Of a stretch of DNA of 64,000 bases, positions 9,147 through 17,199 are shown piece after piece. Numbering within the stretch: the first letter of the stretch is position 1; every line of letters begins with the position of its first letter. The notes under the pieces were generated by a model. That model was given only the letters and a program-made list of their open reading frames with translations, searched no databases and was not told the DNA's origin. The stretch is taken from contig JBBINS010000001.1 of the NCBI GenBank assembly GCA_037443765.1, positions 62,001-126,000 of the forward strand, written 5' to 3'. The stretch comes from CAIKZZ01 sp037443765 (GTDB lineage: Bacteria > Pseudomonadota > Gammaproteobacteria > Steroidobacterales > Steroidobacteraceae). The translations under genes were made by a program, and so were the position numbers.

Positions 9147-10271
9147 ATGAGGACCCGCGCCGCGCTGCTGACGACGATGAGTGCCGCGCGCCCGTACGCG
9201 CGTTCGCGGCCGCTCGTGGTCGACGAAGTCACGCTCGATCCGCCGGGCCCCGGCGAGGTGCTGATCGCCGTGCGCGCCGCGGGCCTCTGCCACTCGGATC
9301 TCTCGGTGATCGACGGCAACCGCCCGCGGCCGTTGCCGATGGTGCTCGGGCACGAGTGCGCGGGCGTCGTCGAAGCACTAGGGCCCGGTGTCGCGGACCT
9401 GCGCGTCGGCGACCACGTCGTCGCCGCGTTCGTGCCGAGCTGCCGGCGCTGCGATCCCTGCACGCACGGGCGCCCCGCGCTCTGCGAGCCCGGCGCAGCG
9501 AGCAACACCGCCGGCACGCTGCTGGGCGGCGCCCGCCGGCTGCATCGCGGCGAGCAGGCGCTCAACCACCACCTCGGCGTGTCGGCGTTCGCCGATCACG
9601 CCGTCTTGTCGCGCCGGTCGCTCGTGCGCGTCGACCCGACTCTGCCGTTCGACCAGGCGGCGCTGTTCGGCTGCGCCGTCACCACAGGAGTCGGTGCGGT
9701 CGTCAACACGGTGCACCTGGAGCCCGGTGCCAGCGTCGCGGTGGTCGGCCTCGGCGGGGTCGGCCTCGCGGCCTTGCTCGGCGCGCGCGCTGCGGGCGCA
9801 GGAGTGCGCGTCGCCGTCGATCTGTCGCAGGACAAGCTCGCGCTCGCGCTTGAGCTCGGCGCGACGCACACCTGCGACGCGGCGGATCCGCGCGCCGTCG
9901 AGATGGTTCGCGAGCTGACGGGTGGCGGCGTCGAGTTCGCCTTCGAGATGGCAGGCTCCACGCGGGCCCTCGAGTTCGCCTATCGGGTCACGCGCCGCGG
10001 CGGCACGACGGTGACCGCCGGGCTGGCGCACCCGCAGTCGATGCTGTCGATACCGCACGTCAGCCTCGTCGCCGAGGAGCGCACGCTGAAGGGCAGCTAC
10101 CTCGGCAGCGCGGATCCTGAGCGCGACATCCCGCGGTTCATCGAGTGGTTCCAGGGGGGTCGGCTGCCCGTCGATCGCTTGCTGTCGGCGCGGCTCGCGC
10201 TCGAGGACATCAACCAGGCGTTCGACACGCTCGCCGACGGGCTCGCGGTCCGTCAGGTCATCGTGTTCTGA
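9147..10271 (+). CDS. zinc-dependent alcohol dehydrogenase
   Basis: Medium-chain dehydrogenase/reductase of 374 aa, NAD(P)-dependent. The catalytic zinc site is seen as GLCHSDL and GHECAG. The structural zinc lobe has cysteines in CRRCDPCTHGRPALC. The Rossmann motif is GLGGVGLAALLG. It resembles class III-like or aryl/alkyl alcohol dehydrogenases that oxidise alcohols or formaldehyde adducts; the substrate is not evident. It starts at ATG 9147, 22 bases after the Asp-box gene stop, and is probably cotranscribed with it. Confidence 0.85.
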   Translation: MRTRAALLTTMSAARPYARSRPLVVDEVTLDPPGPGEVLIAVRAAGLCHSDLSVIDGNRPRPLPMVLGHECAGVVEALGPGVADLRVGDHVVAAFVPSCRRCDPCTHGRPALCEPGAASNTAGTLLGGARRLHRGEQALNHHLGVSAFADHAVLSRRSLVRVDPTLPFDQAALFGCAVTTGVGAVVNTVHLEPGASVAVVGLGGVGLAALLGARAAGAGVRVAVDLSQDKLALALELGATHTCDAADPRAVEMVRELTGGGVEFAFEMAGSTRALEFAYRVTRRGGTTVTAGLAHPQSMLSIPHVSLVAEERTLKGSYLGSADPERDIPRFIEWFQGGRLPVDRLLSARLALEDINQAFDTLADGLAVRQVIVF

Positions 10272-10353
10272 GCGAGGCGTCACGCTCGGCGAGCCCGCGC
10301 TTGAGGGCCGGGGGTCGCGAGCGTACGGTAGCCACCGGCGGAACGCGGGCGTC

Positions 10354-10833
10354 GTGCCCGGCCGCGTGGATGAAATCACCGGAGTGAGCGAGCCCGTGCA
10401 GCCCAACCCCCTTCCCGATGGCCCGTTGCCGAAGATCGCGGCGCTCGGCCTGATCATGGCCGGGCTCGGTCTCGTGGGGATGACGGCCGGCGACCTGCCG
10501 GGAATTGCCGAGCAGCTCGCAGCCCCGCGCTGGCTGATGGGCGTGCTCGGCGCGGTGATCTTCGGCTCCGGCTGGCAGGCCGGTCACGAGACCCGTACCG
10601 GGATGCCGTCGCGCCGCGCGCCGCAGTGGGTCGAGCTCGTCGCGTTCGGCGCGGCGGGAATAGTGCTTGCCAAGCTCAGCGACCTCACGCGCGCGGACCC
10701 GGGCACCGGCCCTGCGCTGCAGAGCGGACTCGCGATCAACTCCGCGGCCCGGGTGCTGTTCGGCATCGGCATCGGGATCATCATCGGCTGGGTCGCCTAC
10801 GAGGGTTCGCGCGGCCGGCGTGCCGGCCACTAG
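10354..10833 (+). CDS. small four-helix membrane protein, unknown function
   Basis: Not recognised. It encodes about 150-159 residues with four hydrophobic segments: IAALGLIMAGLGLVGM, WLMGVLGAVIFGSGW, VELVAFGAAGIVLA and VLFGIGIGIIIGW. The start is uncertain: GTG at 10354 or GTG at 10384 (SEPVQPNPLPDG), neither with a clear ribosome site. The coding-like composition and consistent membrane topology make it a likely real gene. It precedes the bactofilin gene by about 95 bases on the same strand. Confidence 0.55.
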   Translation: MPGRVDEITGVSEPVQPNPLPDGPLPKIAALGLIMAGLGLVGMTAGDLPGIAEQLAAPRWLMGVLGAVIFGSGWQAGHETRTGMPSRRAPQWVELVAFGAAGIVLAKLSDLTRADPGTGPALQSGLAINSAARVLFGIGIGIIIGWVAYEGSRGRRAGH

Positions 10834-10927
10834 CCTGTCGCCGCGCACCGACGCTTTTGGCGGTGACGACGGGACCCCGCCGCCGTACTGTCGGACCCCC
10901 AAGTCCGTAGACACCCAGGGGGTCCAC

Positions 10928-11449
10928 ATGGCGTTCTTCAAAGACACGGTGGGTTCGACCCGAGACCCGGTTCCGCCGGCGCGTGACGCGCTGCAACGCG
11001 AACCTGAACGACCGGCCGTCCCCGAGATCCCGCGTCGCGTCGTCGAGGCGCCCGAGCCGCGGCCGGCAGCGCGCGTCGAGGCCAAGGAGTCCCTCATCGC
11101 CGCCGACCTGACGATCGAAGGCAAGATCGAGGGCGCCGGCCACGTCCGCATCGCGGGTCGCTTCAAGGGCGACGTCCAGGTGCAGGGCAACCTGACGATC
11201 GAGAATGGCGCGCACCTCGCGGGCCAGGTCCGCGCGAAGCAGGTCACCGTCGCCGGCGAGCTGCACGGCAATATCGATGGCGCCGGCCGTGTCGAGGTAC
11301 TTGAGACAGGCGTGCTGGTCGGTGACGTCAAGGCGGGGTCCGTCAGTATCGCCGCCGGGTCGCGGATGCGCGGCCAGATCGAGTTCGGCTGGGGTGACAA
11401 GGGCGCGCCGAAGCCCGAGGTCCCGAGAGGCAGCGGACCGACCGCATGA
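10928..11449 (+). CDS. bactofilin (polymer-forming cytoskeletal protein)
   Basis: A 173-residue bactofilin. A disordered, proline- and arginine-rich N-terminus (about 50 residues) leads into the right-handed beta-helix core from about residue 55, with the typical periodic pattern (DLTIEGKIEG, VRIAGRFKGDV, LTIENGAHLAGQV, GELHGNIDGAG, GVLVGDVKAGSV) and a short charged tail. Bactofilins self-assemble without nucleotide into filaments that locate cell-wall or polar proteins. ATG 10928 follows a GGGGG stretch. Its stop overlaps the start of the next gene. The usual M23 peptidase neighbour is absent. Confidence 0.9.
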   Translation: MAFFKDTVGSTRDPVPPARDALQREPERPAVPEIPRRVVEAPEPRPAARVEAKESLIAADLTIEGKIEGAGHVRIAGRFKGDVQVQGNLTIENGAHLAGQVRAKQVTVAGELHGNIDGAGRVEVLETGVLVGDVKAGSVSIAAGSRMRGQIEFGWGDKGAPKPEVPRGSGPTA

Positions 11450-11787
11450 GCACGGCCCGCCCGCCGGCCGCGGGCAGGACACGGGCCTGTCCGCACTGCA
11501 AGGCGACGATTCTCGAGAGCGCGGCGGTCTGCCCCGCCTGCCGGCACCACCTGCGGTTCAATCCCGCCGGGCAGGCGGCGAGCGCGCCGGCGCAATCGGT
11601 GTTCCGCGTCGAGGGCGTGATCGAGAACCCGGAGGCCGCGCACTGCGAGTACGCCGTGGTCGTTGCGATCTCCGACGAGCGCGGCACCGAGCTCGCGCGC
11701 AAGGTGGTCAACGTCGGCGCGCTCGCGCCCGGCGAGCGGCGGGCGTGCGTCGTGTCGGTCGACCTGTACAAGCCGGCCGGCACGTGA
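11446..11787 (+). CDS. zinc-ribbon protein downstream of bactofilin
   Basis: A 113-residue protein overlapping the bactofilin stop by four bases (ATGA), so translationally coupled to it. An N-terminal treble/zinc-ribbon has cysteine pairs CPHC and CPAC about 15 residues apart. The rest is a compact beta-rich domain resembling an FxLYD-type fold (FRVEGVIENPEA, YAVVVAISDE, VGALAPGERRACVV). No enzyme motif is seen. Coupling suggests it binds or modulates the bactofilin polymer; this is inference only. Confidence 0.7.
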   Translation: MSTARPPAAGRTRACPHCKATILESAAVCPACRHHLRFNPAGQAASAPAQSVFRVEGVIENPEAAHCEYAVVVAISDERGTELARKVVNVGALAPGERRACVVSVDLYKPAGT

Positions 11788-11803
11788 GCCGGGGGGGCGA
11801 GGC

Positions 11804-13096
11804 TCAGATGCCGAGGCGGTCGCGGATCCGGCCCCAGGTGACACCGGCCGCCACGCCGATGCGCCAGAAGCGGTGGAAGCGCAGTTGCGGCACCGGCGTC
11901 ACCGGCAACGCCAGCGTATCGAGCGGTTCACCCGCGGCCGCGGCCGCGAGCTGTGCGCCTATCGCCGCGCCGAAAGCCACGCCGCGACCGCTGTAGCCGA
12001 GCCCGACGTACACGTTCGGCGCCGGCGCGTGGAAGCGCGGATAGAAGTCGGGCGTGAGCGCAAACTGTCCGTTCCACCAGTGGGTCCACTCGACGGTCGC
12101 GAGCCCCGGCCAGAGCCGCTCGGCATAGCGCACCAGGTGCTCGTAGTGCGAGCGCCGGGCGTCGCTGCGTTGCCGGCCGCGGCCGCCCATCAGCAGCCGG
12201 CCGTCGGCGTCGCGCCGGTAATAGACGGTGATGTTGCCGGCCTCGTAGACGACCGACCCGCCCGGCACGACGGTCTCGCGCAGCGGTGACGGCAGCGGCG
12301 CGGTGGCGATGATCGAGCTGTAGATCGGCACCACGCTCGTGCGCAGTCCCGGCCAGAGATCGTCGCTGTAACCGTCGGTCGCGAGCACCACCTTGTCGGC
12401 GCGCACGGCCCCGTCCGGCGTCGCGACGCGCCAGCCCGCCCCGGCGCGCTCGAGTCGCAGCGCGCGCGTGCCGCCGTGAATCGTGGCGCCCTGCCGCTGC
12501 GCCGCGCCGGCGAGGCCGCGCGCGAGACTCAGCGGATTCACCGCGCCGCCACGGGCGTCGAAGGTCGCCGCGACGTAGCGGTCCGTGCCCGTCGCGGCCG
12601 CGACCCGCGCCGCGTCGCAGAACTCGATGCGCGCGCCGCGGCGCGACCACTGTTGGGCGGAGGCACGCAGTGCGGCAACGTGCTGCGGCTGGTACGCCGC
12701 GCGCAGCGTGCCCGTGCGTCGCGCCTCGCACTCGATCCGGTGACGCGCGATGAGGTCGAACAGGAAATCGGGGGCGCCGCCGGCGAGGCGCACGAGCCGC
12801 GGGCCGTAGGTGGGGCCGAGCGAGCGCTCGACGTCGTCGGGTTCGTGCTTGAGGCCGGCGTTGACCTGGCCGCCGTTGCGCCCCGCGGCGCCCCAGCCCG
12901 CTTCATGAGCCTCGAGCAGCGCGACGCGCCGGCCGCGCTCGGCGAGATGCAGCGCCGCCGACAGTCCCGTGTAGCCGCCGCCGATGACGACGACCTCGAC
13001 GTCGAGATCGCCGGCTAGCGGCGGGGCCGGCACCGGCGGCGTGGCCGTCGCCGCGTACAGGCATCCGGGAGCGTCGCGCTGGAGCGGAGTGGGCAC
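11804..13096 (-). CDS. FAD-dependent amine oxidase, PuuB/OrdL-like
   Basis: A DAO-family flavoprotein of 430 aa resembling gamma-glutamylputrescine oxidase. It has the dinucleotide motif GGGYTGLSAALHLAERG near residue 37 and the hallmark AAGRNGGQV that follows the first domain in PuuB/OrdL proteins. The C-terminus carries GLGYSGRGVAFGAAIG, the second flavin contact. The likely reaction is oxidative deamination of an amine or N-substituted amino acid in the cytoplasm. GTG start at 13096 lies seven bases from the stop of the upstream MFS gene, so the two are one operon, carrier first. Confidence 0.8.
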   Translation of the reverse strand: MPTPLQRDAPGCLYAATATPPVPAPPLAGDLDVEVVVIGGGYTGLSAALHLAERGRRVALLEAHEAGWGAAGRNGGQVNAGLKHEPDDVERSLGPTYGPRLVRLAGGAPDFLFDLIARHRIECEARRTGTLRAAYQPQHVAALRASAQQWSRRGARIEFCDAARVAAATGTDRYVAATFDARGGAVNPLSLARGLAGAAQRQGATIHGGTRALRLERAGAGWRVATPDGAVRADKVVLATDGYSDDLWPGLRTSVVPIYSSIIATAPLPSPLRETVVPGGSVVYEAGNITVYYRRDADGRLLMGGRGRQRSDARRSHYEHLVRYAERLWPGLATVEWTHWWNGQFALTPDFYPRFHAPAPNVYVGLGYSGRGVAFGAAIGAQLAAAAAGEPLDTLALPVTPVPQLRFHRFWRIGVAAGVTWGRIRDRLGI

Positions 13097-13102
13097 GACG
13101 CG

Positions 13103-14377
13103 TCAGGTCCCGCGGCTGCGGACCGCGAGGGTCGACAGCACCGCTGCGACCACCGCGCTCCCGACGAGCAGCGCGAGCGTGCGGACGTAATTGCCGGTCA
13201 GGTCGAACACCCATCCGGCAGCGACGCCCGACAAGCCGAGTGTCACGAGCTCGATGCAGTACCAGACGCTGTAGGTGTGGTCGACGTTGACGTGCGGGAA
13301 GCGCGCGCGCATCAGCTTCACGAAGAAGATATCGGAGCCGCCGATCATGAGCCCGAAGCACGCCGCATAGGCGACCAGCGCGACGATCGACGGAGCGCTA
13401 TTTACGCTCAGCATCGCGAGCGCGCCGGCGAGGAGCAGGCCGTGCATCAGTACGCCGACCCGTCCGAGCGGCCAACGGTCCACCATCCAGCCGGTTGCGA
13501 GGCCGCCGAGCGCTGCGAATCCCGCGGTCGAGCCGAGCACGATCGAGGCGAATCCGCCGCTATAGCCCGCGGCGTTGACGATCGCGCCCTGGTGCGCGAG
13601 CACGCCGCCGTAGGTCGTGTAGAAGAAGAGCGTCGCGGACGCGATCAGCCAGAACAGCGGCGACCCGAGCAGGTCGCCGAGCGTGCCCTCGGGCTCCGCG
13701 ACCGCGGCCGCGACGGGCGCGCCGGCTGCCGGCGACGGGCGCGCGTCGACCAGCGGGTCGCCGTCGAGGCCGAGGCCAAGCGCGGCGGGTGAGCGGACGC
13801 GCTGCACCCAGAGGATTGGCCCGAGCGCGAAGGCGAGCAGCGCGGCGCCGAGCGCGACGCAGGCGCCGCGCCAGCCGAAGCTGCGGATGATCGCCTCGGT
13901 GACCGGTGCAAGCACCATGCCGCCGACGTGCCAGCCGGCCCATGCGACACCGAGCGCGAGGCCGTAGCACCGCGAGAACCAGCGCGCCAGCGTGACCGGA
14001 ATCGTGACGGCGAACATGATCTTGCCGAAGCCCATCGCGCCTCGCAGCAGGTACATCTCCGGCAGCGTCGACACGGTCGCGAGCATCAGCACGCAAAGCG
14101 CCTCGACGACGATGCCGATCACGAGCAGACGCGTCACGCCGAAGCGCCGCATCGCGAGGCCGCCCACGACCAGCAGCGGCGCGCTCATCCAGAACGCCGA
14201 GACGATGCCGCCCGTCGCCGCGCGGCTCCAGCCGAACTCCTCGGTGAGCGGCGTCACGAACAGTACGAAGCAGTAGAGCCCGCCGCCGTAGACGAAGAAG
14301 CCGGCCAGGAAGAGCGCGGCGAGGACCTTCCAGCCGTAATAGAGACCGGTTGCGGCCGAATCGATGTTCGATTTCAT
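13103..14377 (-). CDS. MFS transporter, oxalate/formate-antiporter-like
   Basis: A 424-residue major facilitator with about twelve transmembrane helices. It starts MKSNIDSAATGLYYGWKVL, typical of the monocarboxylate/oxalate-formate branch of MFS. A cytoplasmic loop at mid-length (about 200-230) is charged and proline/alanine rich. ATG 14377 was chosen because the longer frame upstream has no membrane or homologous character. Cotranscribed with the PuuB-like oxidase, so it probably imports that enzyme's substrate or a related organic acid. Divergent from the amine dehydrogenase locus by 175 bases. Confidence 0.8.
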   Translation of the reverse strand: MKSNIDSAATGLYYGWKVLAALFLAGFFVYGGGLYCFVLFVTPLTEEFGWSRAATGGIVSAFWMSAPLLVVGGLAMRRFGVTRLLVIGIVVEALCVLMLATVSTLPEMYLLRGAMGFGKIMFAVTIPVTLARWFSRCYGLALGVAWAGWHVGGMVLAPVTEAIIRSFGWRGACVALGAALLAFALGPILWVQRVRSPAALGLGLDGDPLVDARPSPAAGAPVAAAVAEPEGTLGDLLGSPLFWLIASATLFFYTTYGGVLAHQGAIVNAAGYSGGFASIVLGSTAGFAALGGLATGWMVDRWPLGRVGVLMHGLLLAGALAMLSVNSAPSIVALVAYAACFGLMIGGSDIFFVKLMRARFPHVNVDHTYSVWYCIELVTLGLSGVAAGWVFDLTGNYVRTLALLVGSAVVAAVLSTLAVRSRGT

Positions 14378-14552
14378 GTCGCCATCGAGTATCGCGTGCC
14401 CTTCGTTGGCGGTCCATCGGGCCCGGCGCCGGGCGTGCGACGGCGCATCGCGAGCGGTGCGCGACCGGGCGCGCGGCGACCCCGTGGTGCCATCGGCAGG
14501 CCGGCTGTGGCACACTGGAACCGGACTGCGATCGGGGAGGGGGAGCAATTCT

Positions 14553-15698
14553 ATGTGGCCGAGAGCAACGGGCGCCTGTCTTGCGCTGCTGACGGCATTG
14601 GCCGCCGGCGCCGCCGTGCCGCCGCCACTCCCTCCGGAGCACCTCGGGCTTGCGAAGCTGGGTCCCGCCTCGCCCCACTGGGTGTGGGTCTTCGACGAGT
14701 CGAACAACAACGAAACGGACATGCGGCTGTATCTGTACGACGGCGACGCGCATCGCCAGCTCGGGCAGATCGACACCGGGTTCTGGCCAGGCGTCGCGAC
14801 GTCGCCGGACGGCCGCACGACCGCGGTCGCGACGACGTACTTCTCGCGCGGCAGCCACGGCACGCGGACCGACGTGCTGGAACTCACGGACAACTCGACG
14901 CTCGCGATCACGGGCGAGATCGTGCTGCCCTCCCGGCACGCTCAAACGATCCCGCTGCACAACATCGCCTACAGCGGCGACGGCCGCCTCGTCTACGTGA
15001 CGAACCTGTCGCCCGCCACGTCCTACTCGGTCGTCGATCTGTCGACGAAAGCCGTCGTCGGCGAGGTGGACACCGACGGGTGCGTGCTCGTGCTTCCGTC
15101 GGGCCCGCGGCGCGTGTCCTCGCTGTGCGAGAACGGCCGCCTGCTGACGGTCACGCTCGACGAAACCGGGCACGAGGCCTCGCGCAAGGTGTCGGCGCCG
15201 TTCTTCAACGTCGACAAGGACCCGATCTTCATCCAGGGCGAGCCGACGGCGAACGGCATCCTGTTCCTGTCATTCCTGGGCGACGTCTACGGCGTGGACC
15301 TGTCGGGTGCCGAGCCCGCATTCGCGCCGGTGTGGTCGACGATGACGGCGGCGGAACGCGGCAAGTGGCGCCCCGGCGGCGCGCAGGTCGTCGCGCTGCA
15401 TCGCAAGTCCGGCAGGCTTTACCTGCAGGTGCACAAGGGCGGCGATGGCACGCACAAGGTGACCGGCGACGAGGTCTGGGTCTACGACACCGCCTCGCAC
15501 AAGCGCCTTGCCCGCTGGCCGATCGACGTCAAGGCGCACGGCGGCGTCCAGGCGGTCAAGGTCTCGCAGGACGACAAGCCGCTCCTGTTCCTGCTGACGG
15601 AAGCGTCGGACCTCCTGGTCCTCGACGCCATGACGGGACGATCGTTGCATGCGGAACCCAAACTGGGGCAGTCATCGTGGTACCTGTTGAACCCATAA
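14553..15698 (+). CDS. mauB: amine dehydrogenase heavy (alpha) chain
   Basis: Periplasmic beta-propeller large subunit of a TTQ amine dehydrogenase (methylamine or aromatic amine type), 381 aa. The signal peptide (CLALLTALAAGAAV) is followed by family signatures such as WVWVFDESN, TGFWPGVATSPDG, YFSRGSHGTRTDVLE, LHNIAYSGDGRLVYVTN and, near the C-terminus, DLLVLDAMTGRSL. The heavy chain scaffolds the light chain and shapes substrate access. ATG 14553 has a good site (GGGGAGGGGG) upstream. It is the first gene of a four-gene unit. Whether the enzyme prefers methylamine, aromatic or other amines cannot be judged. Confidence 0.85.
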   Translation: MWPRATGACLALLTALAAGAAVPPPLPPEHLGLAKLGPASPHWVWVFDESNNNETDMRLYLYDGDAHRQLGQIDTGFWPGVATSPDGRTTAVATTYFSRGSHGTRTDVLELTDNSTLAITGEIVLPSRHAQTIPLHNIAYSGDGRLVYVTNLSPATSYSVVDLSTKAVVGEVDTDGCVLVLPSGPRRVSSLCENGRLLTVTLDETGHEASRKVSAPFFNVDKDPIFIQGEPTANGILFLSFLGDVYGVDLSGAEPAFAPVWSTMTAAERGKWRPGGAQVVALHRKSGRLYLQVHKGGDGTHKVTGDEVWVYDTASHKRLARWPIDVKAHGGVQAVKVSQDDKPLLFLLTEASDLLVLDAMTGRSLHAEPKLGQSSWYLLNP

Positions 15699-15700
15699 CG

Positions 15701-16225
15701 ATGCAGCAGCGGCTCGACCACTGGGCCGAGCGCGTTTCACGTGGCATCGCCCGGCGCACTTCGCGCCGCGGCTTCCTGTCCGCGTTCGGTCGCACGCTGA
15801 CGGGCGTCGCGCTGCTGCCGCTGCTGCCGGTGATGCGCGGCTCGCAGGCCCTCGCGGCGGAACCGGCGTCGAAGGCCGCGACCACCGACCCCAACGCATG
15901 CGAATACTGGAAGTACTGCGCGATCGACGGCTTCCTCTGCGGCTGTTGCGGCGGCAGTTCCTCGACGTGCCCGCCCGGTACACAGCAGTCGCCGATCACC
16001 TGGATCGGGACCTGCCACAACCCGGCCGACGGACGCGACTACATCATGTCGTACAACGACTGCTGCGGTAAGACGAGCTGCGGCAGCTGCTTCTGCAACC
16101 GTAACGAGGGCGAGCGGCCGATGTACCGGATGTCGCTCAACAACGACGTCAACTGGTGCATGGCGAACGACAACCCGAACTACCACTGCTCGGTGTCGGT
16201 CGTCCTGGGTGTCGCCGGGAAGTGA
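15701..16225 (+). CDS. mauA: amine dehydrogenase light (beta) chain, TTQ subunit
   Basis: Catalytic small subunit, 174 aa with a twin-arginine type leader (RRTSRRGFLSAFG). Against the remembered Paracoccus mature numbering there is a constant offset of 44. The two tryptophans that form tryptophan tryptophylquinone are Trp101 (SPITW, family Trp57) and Trp152 (DVNW, family Trp108). The catalytic/maturation aspartates are Asp76 (AIDG, family 32) and Asp120 (YNDCCG, family 76). The many cysteines (CEYWKYC, CGCCGG, CCGKTSCGSCFC) fit the disulfide-rich fold. All key residues are intact, so an active enzyme is expected if modification genes exist elsewhere. Start ATG 15701, three bases after mauB. 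Confidence 0.93.
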   Translation: MQQRLDHWAERVSRGIARRTSRRGFLSAFGRTLTGVALLPLLPVMRGSQALAAEPASKAATTDPNACEYWKYCAIDGFLCGCCGGSSSTCPPGTQQSPITWIGTCHNPADGRDYIMSYNDCCGKTSCGSCFCNRNEGERPMYRMSLNNDVNWCMANDNPNYHCSVSVVLGVAGK

Positions 16226-16719
16226 GCGTGCGCGGTTGGCCGACGGCGCGCCTCGCGGCGGTCGCGACCGCCGCTGCGCTGGTTGCCGCCCCCGGCCTTG
16301 CCGCTGACGGCCCGCGGTTCCCCGACGGAGCGGCGACGTTTCAGGCGAACTGCGCGGTCTGCCACCGCGCCAACGGTGCGGGTACGCCGGGGCTTGCGCC
16401 GCCGGTCACGGAATTCCCGCCGCGCTTCGTCGCGACCCCGGAGGGCCGCCGGCAACTCGCGCTGACGGTGCTGTTCGGCATGTTCGGCGACATCGTCGTC
16501 GGCGAGCGTCACTACAACTTCAAGATGCCGGAGTTCACCCGATTCGACGACGCGACGCTCGCGGCGGCGCTCAACTTCGTCGTGTTCGACCTCGGGCATG
16601 CGCCCGCGGATGCGGCGCCGCTCACCGCAGCGGAGCTGGCCGCCGAGCGGCCGCGGGCACTGGACGGCAGCGCGGTCCACGAGCACCGCGTCGAGGTCGT
16701 CAGCAAGCTGGCGCCGTGA
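16222..16719 (+). CDS. monoheme cytochrome c of amine dehydrogenase locus
   Basis: Periplasmic class I-like cytochrome c of 165 residues. The signal peptide is followed by the heme motif CAVCH (Cys44, Cys47, His48), and the likely distal ligand is the Met in FKMPEF. Start GTG 16222 overlaps the mauA stop by four bases, so it is translationally coupled to the TTQ subunit. The position suggests it takes electrons from the quinone cofactor in place of the blue copper protein amicyanin, which is absent here. Confidence 0.8.
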   Translation: MSVRGWPTARLAAVATAAALVAAPGLAADGPRFPDGAATFQANCAVCHRANGAGTPGLAPPVTEFPPRFVATPEGRRQLALTVLFGMFGDIVVGERHYNFKMPEFTRFDDATLAAALNFVVFDLGHAPADAAPLTAAELAAERPRALDGSAVHEHRVEVVSKLAP

Positions 16720-17174
16720 CCGTGCAGCGCGCCGCCTCCGCCGTGCTCGGCTTCGCGCTGCTCGCGGCGGCACCCGTCGCGGGCGCCATCGAGCGCCCGG
16801 AATCCTCGAACGTCGAGCAGAACTACGTACTGTTCTGTGGCGGGTGCCACGGCGTTGCCGGCAACGGCGTCCCGCACCGCGTGCCCGCACTCAACGTCAC
16901 GGTCGGCCGGTTCCTGCGCGCCGACGGGGGCCGCGAGCTCTTGCTGCGGTTCCCCGGAGTCGCCAACTCGCAGCTCTCGGACGCGGCGCTCGCCGAGGTC
17001 ATGAACCTGTGCGTCGCTCGGTTCGGGGGTGCCGAGCGGCCGGCGAATCTGCGTCCCTACACGGCGGCGGAGGTCCACGCTGCGCGCCAGAGCCCGGCGC
17101 TCAACATCCGCGCCAGCCGCGCCGCGCTGATGCGCCGGCTCGGCCTGCCGGCCGACGAAGCGGCCGACTACTGA
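16716..17174 (+). CDS. second small cytochrome c of amine dehydrogenase locus
   Basis: A 152-residue exported cytochrome c with signal peptide and heme motif CGGCH (Cys41, Cys44, His45). It overlaps the previous cytochrome gene by four bases (GTGA), so the four genes form one unit. The distal ligand is unclear; AEVMNLC contains one of very few methionines after the heme site, beside an extra cysteine. It probably passes electrons onward to the respiratory chain or forms a heterodimer with the first cytochrome. Confidence 0.75.
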   Translation: MTVQRAASAVLGFALLAAAPVAGAIERPESSNVEQNYVLFCGGCHGVAGNGVPHRVPALNVTVGRFLRADGGRELLLRFPGVANSQLSDAALAEVMNLCVARFGGAERPANLRPYTAAEVHAARQSPALNIRASRAALMRRLGLPADEAADY

Positions 17175-17199
17175 GCCGAAGCGACGCCCGCTCGAGTCG

